A stretch of DNA of 52,382 nt, taken from the NCBI RefSeq assembly GCF_000188695.1, contig NW_004754927.1:540311-592692 (forward strand), written 5' to 3'. A program made the translations under genes and the position numbers. Source of the DNA: Salpingoeca rosetta (lineage: Eukaryota > Opisthokonta > Choanoflagellata > Craspedida > Salpingoecidae). Shown here one piece after another: positions 23,601 through 44,722 of the stretch; within the stretch, counting starts at the first letter, position 1, and every line of letters starts with the position of its first letter. The notes beneath the pieces are model-generated. The model was not told where the DNA came from. It saw only the letters and a program-made list of their open reading frames with translations, and made no database searches.

Positions 23601-24287
23601 CAAGTCGATCATCTTCAACAAGCAGGTGTGGCTGGCGTAGTTGATGTGTTTGATGTGTTTGGTGTTTGTGCTTGCCACAATGTCCAACCCTGCGCGCGCG
23701 TGAGCGTCTGTGTTTTGTGTTTTCTGTGCGTTGGCAGCTTTGTTATTGGTGTTCTCGCCGTTCACCGATTACCCTCCCCCCCCCCCAACAAAAAAATAAC
23801 TGCAACGTCACGGACGATGCAAGACGCGACCAAAGTTGCAAAGGCGTCTGGCAGCCGCATGCGCGCACGAATGGAGAGGCGCCGAAAGGTAACACCAGCG
23901 GGCTGGTGTGTGTGCGTGCGTGCGTGCGAGCGTGCGTGCGTGCGTGTGTGTGTGAGTGTGGGTGCATGTATGTGTGTGTGTGTGAGTGTGTGTGTGGGTG
24001 TGTGAGTGAGTGAGAGTGTGTGTGTGTGGGTGTGGGTGTGTGTGTGTGGGTGCATGTGCGTGCGTGCGTGTGCGTGTGCGTGGTCCTGTGTTTTGCTTTT
24101 ACTTCGTGCTCACATTTTGACACACACACACGCTCACGCTCACGCACACACATACACATGCGTGTGTGTACAGCAACAGCGCGAGCAGAATGACGCTGGC
24201 AGTAAGCACGCAAAGCAAGGTAACGTGCCCGCCCCGCCACAACAGCAGCAACAGCAGCAGCCGCCACAACAGCAGCAAGAACCGTAG
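20612..24287 (+). CDS. MAPKAPK5/PRAK-like CAMK-group Ser/Thr kinase
   Basis: Exons: 20612-20871, 21073-21181, 21385-21411, 21471-21774, 21990-22049, 22178-22259, 22455-22574, 22871-22973, 23201-23325, 23534-23625, 23824-23888, 24174-24287; phases agree, 486 residues. An N-terminal Gln/Ala-rich region precedes a full kinase domain: glycine loop GKGSHGTV, lysine motif VAIK, ELLTGGELFDRLRS hinge, IAHRDLKPENIM catalytic loop, KIIDFGYA, SPEII, DMWTLGVIVFVLLTGRPPF. All catalytic residues are intact. PREVEHL, FTE..A..VTR, MTTP and an insert between SPEII and DMW match MAPKAPK5, which p38-type MAP kinases activate; the upstream kinase here is inferred. The C-terminus is a helical/basic tail (DIHQAREQVDHLQQ, RMRARMERRRK) ending in poly-Gln. 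Exon 21385-21411 is only 27 nt. Confidence 0.82.
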
Positions 24288-24949
24288 GAAACATCGCCTT
24301 ACAAAAGCAACTCAATCCCTCCAACCCTCCACCTGTTGTGCATTGTTCCCTTCATGCACACATACATGCCAACAAGCATGTCGTTCGTCTTTGTTTTGAG
24401 AGGTTGAATCTGAATGCGTGGATTCAATTATTACGTTACGACACCTGACCATGAATGTGAAATCACACACCACGTCAGCAGTAAAGAGGAACCACAAAAG
24501 CAACAGGGCCAAAAGAAACAAGAAGAAGAAGCAAAACAGAAGCAAACCACAGAAACGTGCTTGCTTGCTGGTCCCAAACCATCATCATTCGTATCGACAA
24601 AGCAGAACAAACGCGCGCACACACTCAGCTGTACGGAGTCGAACAGCAACGGCACCACATGGAAGCAGAAGCTAGTGAAGCAGCGAAAATGTCACGTCAC
24701 ACACACGCACAGACGGATACAGACACACGCACAGACGGATACAGACACACGCACAGACAGATACAGACACACACACGCACACACACACACGCAGACACAC
24801 ACACGCACACAGACACACAGGCGGACAGACATGCAGCTCCCTACACCAAATCAGTTGACACATCAGAAGGAAGGTGTCTTCTGCTGTCGCGCCCGCGCTG
24901 CTGTGATCGGCCATTGGGTGCACCATCACCACGACCATCACCACGACCA
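24288..24949. other. Convergent intergenic region
   Basis: 660 bp between the stops of the MAPKAPK5-like kinase and MRCK. It holds an A-rich stretch (24500-24550) and a compound repeat of ACACGCACAGACGGATAC units and CA (24698-24820). No coding frame is supported. Confidence 0.6.
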
Positions 24950-34624
<9,675 letters not shown>

Positions 34625-35852
34625 GGTGCTGCTGATCCCGGCACGTAGCGAGCGTATTGATACGGAACGATGCCTTTATGGGGACTCTTGTTGCTGTAGC
34701 TGTTGATGTTGTGTCAAGTGCGAAATTGAATCCAAGATCAGCCTATGAGCCGTGTCTTTCGTCGCCAGTCGCTCAAACTACAAGCTGCTGGGTATTGTCG
34801 TAGTTGCCACTGCTGCTGCTGCTGCGGCCGTCGGTGAAGCACGTTCTTTGATCCTCTCTCTCAGGGATGCGGTGTGTGCTGTTGATATGAGGTTTGTGAG
34901 GTTTTATGCGATGACATAGCATGTGTGTGTGCACGTGTATATTTGTGTGTGGCGCGTGTGAGGTGTGTTGTTGTTCGTGAGCTGGTGAGTTGGCGTGGGT
35001 AAACGTTGGTCAGAGCTGTAGCAAGGTGTGTCAACAAATGCGAAATCGCCCCCCCCCCCACACACACGACCAAGCCAGCTCGCTTGCTTGCTTGTCGCCT
35101 TGGACGATGTGACAGTAACGACACTCAAAAGACGCTGCACACCAAGTGATTCCTTCCACACACACACACACGATTGTGCATCCACACATCATCATCATCA
35201 TCACCACCATCATCATCACCACCATCATCATCACCATCATCATCATCACCACCATCATCATCAGAACCAGGTCAGCACGCAGATCCCCCCGTCCCAACAA
35301 ACCCACAAACAACAAGGACAAAGACAACAACAAAGGATGTCCTCCAGTGCATGTGTCTTTGTGGTTTCTTTCCCCGCCACTCGTCATTCGTTTCCCCGCA
35401 TCCCCCGCATGCACCACGGCCCAGCACCATCCTATCCCCCCAAGTCCTCGCACACCACACCAACCAAACACAAACGCACACCTCGCTCACCTCTCGTCTT
35501 CTTCGCCGTCAACCGTTCCTGCTTGCTTGCTTGTTGTGCTGGGGAAAAATGTCAGAAATTTGGATGGAGATTTCCACCAAAATCACTGCTGGGCTATTTG
35601 TACTTTTAATAGGCCAGTTGAAACAACGTGGTCGGTCAAGCAAAGACTGAGGAGAGGGCGCAAGAGTGCGGCGAGCAGAGAGAACGCACCAAGCGAGCGA
35701 GCAAGCGAGCGACACCACCAGCAACCACACACCACACCACGGCTCACGCCTGCACCACGGCCATTCCGCAACCTTTGTCCCCTGCCTGTCACTTACACAC
35801 CGCAGTGGGCGCCTGTTGATGTCCCCAAGGCACGGCCTCTGGACCAGGGACA
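34625..35852. promoter_or_regulatory. Divergent intergenic region (MRCK / PPR gene)
   Basis: 1.2 kb between start codons facing away from each other. It contains CTTG/GCTT tetranucleotide runs (35083-35096, 35519-35532), a GCGA/GCAA run (35693-35712) and an ATC/ACC trinucleotide array (35188-35263). No coding frame is supported. Promoters and 5' UTRs are expected here. Confidence 0.5.
35188..35263. repeat. (ATC)n/(ACC)n trinucleotide array
   Basis: ATCATC and ACCACC blocks alternate over about 75 bases, between MRCK and the PPR gene. Confidence 0.9.
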
Positions 35853-38027
35853 ATGCGTCGTTGTGCGGGTGACTTGTCGTCGTGGGCTGCCTGTCGCCGC
35901 CACCTGCACCACTTGCAGCTCCGCCGCAGCACACAGCCCCATCGCAGCAACCCTCTCACAACACAGATTGCACGCTGGTCTGCAGCCAGATATAACCACC
36001 ACAACAGCCACCACAGGCTGCACAACCACCACAGGCTGCACAACCCGCGCGGCTGCCCCCACACTGCCACATGCGCCAGGCAGCACCTCCATGCGAGCAA
36101 CCTCAGCCCCAGCATACCAGCGAAATTCACGACTACATCCAGAGCATTACGACCAGTCACAGAAAGAATAGGTGCGATAGGACAAGGTTCGGGCACAGCT
36201 GCGCAACACATGCAGGCGCATGCATGCGTGCGCAGGGGTGCCCCAGCAGCGCTCCCAGCAGCATCTGTCGTCAGCGGGCACAGCAGGCACCTCCACTCTA
36301 CTTCGCTGTTGGCTGTACAGCGCACAGCCTTGCTTCCTCTCCATACTGCACAGCTCCGAACGAAGTCATCGCAAGCTGCCACAGCGTCATCAGTTCAGGA
36401 ACAAGCAAACAAGAAGAGCCACAACAACAACAACTCACCCGCAGGCAACCACACCGCCAACGTTGCTCCTGCAAACGCTGCTGAACAACAACAACAACAA
36501 CAGCAGCAGCAACAGCAGCAGCAGCAACAGCAGCAGCAATTAGAAACAGCTTCACATCACGTCATGAAACCACTAACTGCAACCATCACACCCACGCAAA
36601 CAGCACAAACACCATCAACAAAAACACCAGCACCAGCACCAGCACCAGCACCAGCACGTGCTGATGCGCCTGCTTCAAATGCCACCGAGAGTGCCGCGGT
36701 CGACGCTGCGATGCAGGACCGAGAGGAGCAGGTGTCGCACCAGGTCCGCCTCATTGCCGAGATGGAGACAAAGGGGCTGCCTGTTGAGCACTATCGCAGC
36801 ACGTTCCTACAGCAGCACGCAGAACGTGGCGAACCGCAATACTTTACACACTACATGCAGGCAGAGGCCCTTGCCGAAAACGAGGAGTGGCGACGGCTGC
36901 TGTTGCAAGCGTACGCGCGTGCCCCGGCATACACGGCCACAGCAGCGCTGCAGCACCTGCGGCAGAGCGGGTTCGAGGTTGACCGCCAATGGACGCACGA
37001 GTGCATTGAGGCGTACACAGAGGCCGGCCGCCCGCAGGAGGCGAGCGACCTGCTGCTCAGGCTGCTCGACTACGAGAAGAAGCCGTGGACTGGCGCGCGG
37101 CGCCTGTACACGCAGGTCATCTCCCGCCTGTGCAAGGAGGGCGACCCCATCAGCGCCATCGAGGTGGTGCACGCCTTCCTCAAGTACAACGTGCTCATCA
37201 ACAACCACACCTTTCGCCTCATCATGGACACGCTCGCCACGCGCGGCAAGTACAAGGAGGCGAGCGAATTCTTCAACGCCATGCTGGCCACGGGGCTCGT
37301 GCCGCACAGGGGCGTGTACCGTGCGTTTCTCGACGCATACCTCGCTGCAGGGGAGCTGGAGGAGGCAGCTCGCCTGGTGGATATTATGGCGCGAAGCGGT
37401 GTTGTCGACGACTGGGAGCACGCGCGCGTGGAGATGTACAACCGCGTGTTCCGCGGCCTCCTCGCCAACGAGTCTGTGAAGAGCGCAAAAGCATATGCCC
37501 TCACGGCGCCCAATTTCCGATTCCACATGGACAGCCACTCGTGCAAAGAGGTGGTGCGCTTGTACGAGACGGGTGCGCTGCCGGCCTCAACGGCCCTTGT
37601 GCTCTTCCAAACCCTCGGCGCAATCACCCCAGACACGCTCGCCAGCTTGTGCGACCTCGCACAGGCCATGAGCAAGCGCGTCACAGCTCCGACAACAACA
37701 GCATCGACAGCAACCGCAGGTACATTGACAGCAATACCAGCAACAACAACAACGACAGCGAGTGCGACTGGTGCTCGTGCGACAGGTGCTCGTGCGGGCA
37801 CAACAGCCACCGCGGGCGCCGCTGATATTGGAGAGCTCGACTCCCTGCTCACGCTGATTCAGCGCATTCGCTCCTTCCTGCTCACATCCCAGCGCGCAAG
37901 CGGTGGCGGCAGCTCCAGTCATGCGAACGTCGCAGACGCCGCTGCTGCTACTGCGCGCGATGCATTTTCCCGCAAGACCGACGCTGCAGTTGGCAAAGAC
38001 GGAGAAGCAGTGCCCACATCCTCGCCA

Positions 38028-38059
<32 letters not shown>

Positions 38060-41000
38060 ACAACCCCCAGCTGAACGCCGTGGTGGGGCTCCCGTGCTGG
38101 AGCACTTGGGCGATTACACGGCCGATTCGCTGCGCACCGCCGCCGAGCACATGCTTGATGCTGTTGGCCGTGCTACCACGTCGCAAGGGGCAGCAGCTTT
38201 AACAGCAGCAACAGCAGGTTCTCTCAAGGTTGACGGTAGTGTTGTGGACGCGCTGCTTGCTGCACTGCACATGCGCGTACAGCGGCAGGAGTGGGTTGAG
38301 GCCAAGGCACTGCTCAAGGACGTCTATGCCATCAACACGGACCTGAGCGAGGCGCAACGCTCACATCTAGTGGAGACCCTGAAGCAGGCGCGACAGCAGT
38401 GGGCCGCCAGCAAACACCTGCTTGAGGCAGCAAGCGAACATTCACACCCACACCCAACACCAACAACAGGAAAAGGCGCAGCGACAGCCACAACAGAACA
38501 AGTAGCAGCAGCAACTCCAGTGACAACGACAGCAACAGCAACAGCGACAGAGACGCATGCCACCCCGACTCCACCTACAACGGTCACATCATCGCCTGTG
38601 AGCATGGGCAAGACCGAGGATCTCAAGGCGTTTCTGACAGCATACGACAGCCTCGTCAACCCGCAGTTTGCCATGGCCTCGAAGGAGCTTGAGCTGGCGG
38701 CGGCGGTCAAGGAAGGCAGCGTTGATGGCGCGTTTGCCGTCATTGCCGCCATGAAGAGCGCAGATTTGACCGTGAGTCATCGTCACTATGCGCAGGTTGC
38801 CTCGCTGGTGGGCAACGATCCAGAGGTGCTTCTCTTCCACTTTCGGCGGCTGAGCCAACGCGGCCTGTCCTTTGCCACGACGGAGGTTGACTGGCTTGTG
38901 CGCCACCTGGTGCGCCATGGGCTGCTGGGCCGTGCGCTTGACGTGCCGGCTGCGCTACCCTCATATCGCCCCTCGCACATCATCCTGCGTGAGCTCCTTG
39001 TTGCCGCTGCCACCAGTGGCAGCGCCGCTACACCCGCACCAGCAGCTCACAGTGCAGGTTCATCAACCAGTGCCACCAGTACGGCCGCAGTGCCCTCGCC
39101 TCCAACTACGCCACCACCACCAACGCCATCACCAACACCGACGACTGCCGCCTCCTTGCTGCCTGCTGCGCTTGAGCTGTACGTGAGCGGCGGCGCGTCC
39201 TTCTCGCAGGCGGAGGTGGAGGTGCTTGCAGACCTGTTCAAGCCAGAGGCCCTCGGGGCTGTGGTGGACATTGTCAACAAGGCGTACGCGCTGCAGCCCA
39301 CGCTGGTTGATGACCGCGCATTTGTGACCCTGGCTGAGCGGCTTGTGGAGGCAGGCCTGACGCAGCATTGCCTGTCACTCGTCGACATGTGTCACAGCAT
39401 CAACGTTACCCTGCCCCCGCGCGTGTACACGCTGCTTGCGCACCAAGTGCTTGCCCAGCACGGCTGGTCTCGCTTCACGCGGCTGCAAGACAGCATGGCG
39501 CATGTCGGTGTGTACTTCAAGCGGGAGGATCGGCAACAGCTGCGCCAGCGCGCCGAGGCTGCATGGAAGGTAACACAACACAAGTCTGCACCGTATCATC
39601 AACATGTCTGTATGTGTGTTTCTGTTGTTTGTTTGTTTGTTTGTTTGTTTGTGTGTGTGTGTGTGTGTGTGCGTTTGTTTGTTTGTGCGTGTGTGTGTGT
39701 GTTTATGTTTGTTTGCTTGTTTGTGTGTGTGTGCGCGCGCGCGTTTGCTTGTTTGTGTGTGTGTGCGCGCGTTTGTTTGTTTGTGTGGATGTTGTTTTGG
39801 GGGCGGAGAGAGAGAGGAGTGCATTTGCTTGTCATCTTGCTTTCCTGCATGACACGCACGCAGGACAGACAACAAACGCAACGTCTCGTTTACACCCACA
39901 CGCACACACAGACACAATCAATGACACTGTCCCCTTTCGCTCTGCTCTTTGTTTCTTGTTTGCCAAGACTGCATCTTTTCTCTGCTCACCCACATTGCCG
40001 CTTTTCCTCGCACGTCTGCGCTGTACAGAAGGATTCAAGTGCCGTTCACCTGCTCAGCTCGAGGGCGGATGTAAAAGGCTTGGTGCAGCGTGCGCTTGAC
40101 ATGACGCTAGACGCGGGGCCACCACACGTGTTCTGCACACGCGCCGTTGCCGAGGACACGTGCTTTGAGCTGATTCGCCAGCGCCAGCACACCACGCTTG
40201 CCGAGTTTGTCGCGTACATGGACGCACAGCTGCTGCCCGTGCCGGACAAGGTCATGGCGGCGCTCCTGCACCTTGCACGAGAGGCAAAGGACCCGGCTAC
40301 GTGCAAATGGGTGGTGACCTTCTGCCACACGCACGGCATGCGCATCCCTGCTGCCTCCGTGCGCCTGATTACAGAGAGCCTGCTCGAACACGGGCAACGC
40401 GCAGCGGCGATTGACTATCTCTTCTACAGCATGGACGCCTTTCCGCTCGTGTGCCGGCCGGCAATGATCCAAAGCATCGTGCAGAACGTGCCAGCAAGGA
40501 CAGCACGCGCCACCCTGCAGCAGGTGACGGAACGGGCACTGGACACCAACTCGGGCAAGGTGCTCAACGCGTTGCTGGACTACCACATTGAGAACGAGCG
40601 CCCGGCAGAGGCGGCAGCGCTGTTCACGCAGGTGGTGCAGCAGAAGAAGCACCTCAAGCACAAGCGCGAGTACTTTCGCACGCTCGTCAGCCAGCTCTTG
40701 CAGGACGGCGACGGCCAACACGCACACCAGCTGCTGACGACCCTGGCTCCGCTCGGCTTCAACGCAGACAAGGACACGAACCTTGCCCTGCTCTCGTACC
40801 ACAGCAGCCGCGGCGCCATTGGGGAGGCCGAGGCGCTTCTGCAGGCTGTTGCCGAATCCGGCCACCGTGTCAAGGATGCCATGTACACCACCGTGGTTCT
40901 CGGGGCTGTTGGACACCGCGCAATCACGCGTGCAGAGGAGCTGTTTGCGCGCATGCTGGCCGAGGACAGAACAGACCTGCTGCCGTCCATGCTGGCACTT

Positions 41001-43829
41001 GCGCGGTATTACATGGAGCACGGCGACTACGACGCCGTCAACAAGCTCGCCCAGACACATGTGCTGCTGGGCAAAGTGAAGCAGAGGCCAGAGGAGGAGG
41101 CCCAGTTGCAGCGCTTCTTCGAACAGGCGAGCCAGCGCGCTGGTGGGCTCTCGACTGGTGGCGCTGATGGTGCTGCGTCCACCTACTACAGCGACGGCAG
41201 TGATGACGATGAAGACTTGCTTGCGTCGCGCACGGACACGAGCAGCGAGGGTGAGCTTGTTGGGGACTCGGCCAGTGCACCTGGTGCAGCGGCAGCAAGT
41301 TCCTACGATGAGAGTGATATCCTTGCTGATGGCAGCGACGACGGTGATTTGGAAGGGTTGGTCGTCGCCACTACTGGCGCCACGAGCAACAGTGGCGGCA
41401 GTGGCACGGGTGCATTCGACTTGCGCCATTTCTTGTCCTTTGGCGATGAGGACCCTGTCAGCGATGTTGCTGGGCGTGGCCACAACGACCACGGCGGTGA
41501 GGAGGAGGTCAGCGCAGTGAAAGCGCCACTCAACAGCGTTCGGGACACGGCATTGGAGCAGGCACAACCACAGCCACAACAACACAACAAGCGGCAGGAA
41601 CTTACTCAGCTGCACAAGCAGCCTCAAACCACGCATCTTCAGCGCCAATCACAGCAGAAACAACAGCAGAAACAACAGCAGCAACAAGAGAAGCAGCCAC
41701 AGGGACGACAGCAACAAGCTACATCAATGCAGGGGACTGCTGCTTCCACTGACACGGAGGCTGCTGACACAGAGTCGAGTGATAGTCCCAAGGATGTGGA
41801 CGTCGCAGCCCGCCTGCGCATGGCGTTGGCACGCGGTGCACACGTGACGCTGGCAACGGAGGAGGACGTGGATGAGGCAATGACGTTGCTTGAGTCGCTT
41901 GCACACGCAGGACAGGTGCAGCAGTGCCTCACACTCCGCAATGCACTTCTCCACCCGCTCACCCCTGCGCATGCACCCGCCAGTGCTGGTCGTGCGAGTG
42001 CAGGTGGTGTTGGGGAGGGGACGTATGACGATGCCGCCGCCGCCACGCGCGCGTCTTCCGCAGTGGAGCCGCTGCTGTGCCTGGCGTTTGCCGTGGCAGA
42101 CCAGCCAACAGCAGCGCGCGAGCATGCGCGGCGCGTGGCCCAAACCGATGAGCACCTGGGTGCGGAGTGCCTGCGGGCGACTATTGGCGGGTGTCTGGAG
42201 GCCAACAACCCCTGGGCGGCGTATGAGGCGCTGCAGGAGATGGTAGCGAGCGGTGTGGATGTGCGAGCAAGCGACTTTGTTGACGTGTTGGAGGTGAGCA
42301 TCGAGGCTGGCAACCGCAGAAACGTGGCACGCGTGCTGTCGCTCATGGACACATCGCACGTGCAGCCGAACTTGCGTGTGTACCGGCTGCGTCTTGATGA
42401 CCTGCTGGCGCGTGGGGACATGAACGCGCTCGCAGTCGTGCTTGAGGAAGCGCTGTCGCACCGCCGCTTCCCGCGCCGCGCCTTCACCAAGTACATTCGC
42501 CTCGTGTACGGCGCTGACGACCACGAGGGCGAGGAGCAGCAGCGCGAGCGCAGGCTTGCTGCCGCTGTTGCCGGCGCAGGGAAGGTGGCGGCGGCGCTGT
42601 ACGCACACGCGCCGCTGCCGCGCAAATTTGAACACAAGGACGCTGTGCGCGCTGCTCGCGTGTTTGCGATGCTGGCCGAGGTGGAGCTGGCCGAGCGGCT
42701 GGTGGAGGAGATGGAGGGCCGCGGTGTGGAGACGGGGCCGGCAATCTGGAACGCGCTGTTGCGGGCAGCCGCACGTCGTGACGGTGTGGCGGGTGTGCTA
42801 GCGAGCGCGCATGCCATGCACGCCGCAGGGCAGCCCTTTGATGCCGGGTCGTATGCTGCGGTGCTCTCGGCGCTGGTGTCTCCGCACGCCAGCAGCGAGG
42901 AGAGCATCTACCCGCCGCCACTGGCATCGTCGCAGCCGCCGCACGCGGGACCGGCAGCAGACAGTGATGAGGAACCTGGTTGGGCTCACAAGCCGCCCCA
43001 CAGCCACCAACACAGGCGGGTAGTGGCGGCTGTGGCGAGGACGCCTGGCGCCAGCGTGGAGGACGCGCAGTCTCCAGAAAGCGCCGTCAGCACGCTGTGC
43101 GGGTTCCTGCAGGTGCTTGAGCGGCCGTTGTCGCTGTCTGCGTTCCACGCCATTCTGGAGAGCTGCGTGCAGCTTGGGCAGCCTGACCTGGCGCAGGCGA
43201 CGGTGAGCGCCATGCAAGCGCGTGGGGTGCGGCCGAGCGTCCGCAGCTGCGAGCTGCTGATGCGCACACACGAGCGGCACGGCGATCTTCGCGGTGCAGA
43301 GCGCGTGTTGGAATCGATGCACAGCTGGGGGCTGCGGCCACCTGTGCCGCTGTTCAGGCGGCTGCTACAGGTGTATGCGTTTGGGGGCCGGCCAGAGGAC
43401 ATCACGCGCGTTGTGGAGCTGATGCAGTCGGAAGGGATTGACCTGAACGAGGACAGCATCAACGCGCTGGTGGCCGCGTACTGTTCGTCGGGCCGCCCAC
43501 TGCAGGCCAAGACAGTGGCAGACAACCTGGAGGATGCCGGGTACACGGTGACGCACGTGGCATACAGCAACCTGATGAAGGCGTTTGTGCGCGAGCGCCA
43601 CTTTGACCGGGCGGTGGAGGCCTTTGATCGTGTTGCCGAGAGCGGGCAGCCAAACGCATACAGCTTCCATCTCGCCCTCGTGTTGGCGGAGGCGCTCGGG
43701 GACAAGGAGTTGGACAAGCGGGCTCGGGCGCTGCTTGCTGCTGCAAACATGGCTGTTGACCCACGGCTGCTGGCAGCGCTGCGAAGACAGCTGCAGGGAC
43801 AGCAGCAGCAGCAGCAGCAGCAGCAGTGA
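35853..43829 (+). CDS. Giant pentatricopeptide-repeat (PPR) protein, probably mitochondrial
   Basis: PPR proteins bind organellar RNA through helix pairs of about 35 residues and act in its processing, stability or translation. Two exons, 35853-39569 and 40029-43829, give 2505 residues. The N-terminus (MRRCAGDLSSWAACRRHLHH) is rich in Arg and His with few acidic residues, as in a mitochondrial presequence. After a poly-Gln tract (about 211-230), PPR-like units run through about 370-560, for example NHTFRLIMDTLATRGKYKEA and GVYRAFLDAYLAAGELEEAA. More follow in the middle and a clear block lies near the end, for example RSCELLMRTHERHGDLRGAE and VAYSNLMKAFVRERHFDRAV. Between them are Thr/Ala-rich, Asp/Ser-rich and Gln-rich linkers; the C-terminus is poly-Gln. 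It is far longer than typical PPR proteins (LRPPRC is about 1400). Which RNA it binds cannot be read from the sequence. Confidence 0.88.
39570..40028 (+). other. Stop-free, frame-preserving intron in the PPR gene
   Basis: GTAACA donor after GCATGGAAG and CTGTACAG acceptor before AAGGATTC. The intron is 459 nt (153 codons) and has no stop codon in the coding frame. Its content (GTTT and GT repeats, then CA-rich) reads as poly-Cys/Val, unlike the flanking exons, so I treat it as an intron. If retained it would add 153 residues without truncation. Confidence 0.8.
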
Positions 43830-44722
43830 CAGTAGCAACACTAGGAGCAACGGCAGCGTGTTGGCTGTTGGAGATTTACGTTGATTGGTTCCCTCCCTTG
43901 CTTGCTCACTTGTGTGCGGTATCGTTATTGCATTGATGAAACATTTCACTCATCAACCTCAAAGGCCAGGTCACGTGTGTGTATGTTGTGTGTGTATGTG
44001 TGTATGCGTGTGTGTGTGCATGCGTGTGTGTGTGCATGCGTGTGTGTTCTGGGGTTCATTGGGTTGGCTTTGGCACTTGTTACTCGCCACCACCAACGCC
44101 AGAGCCCGTGATTGTCACGCGTGTGTGGGTTTGTTTAGCTGTGCTCTTGCTGTAGCTGTCATCTGGTGTAGTTGTGATGTTCATTAATATTGAAGCGTGT
44201 GTAACATACGCAGGCACATGGAGAAAATGGTGCGGAAGCAAACTGGCAGAGATGCAAGTGCACTCAACGAACAACACGTCTCATGTGTGTGTGTGTGTGT
44301 GTGTGTGTAATGGGCGGCCTGGCCACGTCGGCGTTGCTTGTGTGTGGAATCATGAAAGGGGAAGAAAAGCGAAAAGGATCGCAACCGTTCACTATGATCG
44401 GGATGCCACTGCAGACGAGAGAGAGAGAGAGAGAGAGAGTGTGTGTGTGTGTATGTGTGTATGAGTGTGCGTGCATGTATGTGAGTGTATGAGTGTATGT
44501 GTGTGTGTGTGAATGTGGCCAGAGAGAGAGAGAGTGTGTGTGTGTGTGTGTGTGCGTGTGTGCGCGTGCATGTATGTGAGTGTATGTGTGTGTATGCGTG
44601 TGTGTGTGTGTGTGTGGTGTTGCAGCAAAGTTTGATAGTTGGTGATCCGTGCGGCGGTTCATGGTGGTGACACAATGATACAACCAAGCACAAAACAGCA
44701 CACGTGGATCTCAACTCCACAT
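43830..44722. other. Convergent intergenic region
   Basis: Between the PPR stop and the stop of the RING gene. GT/GTAT repeats and GA runs (44418-44439, 44520-44533) dominate from 43975 on. No coding frame is supported; 3' UTRs are expected. Confidence 0.6.

Noticed and set aside
40107..42907. Long open frames on the minus strand opposite the PPR gene (about 513 and 422 codons)
   Set aside because: They mirror a GC-rich coding strand, lack recognisable domains, and the plus-strand frame has clear PPR motifs and coding composition.
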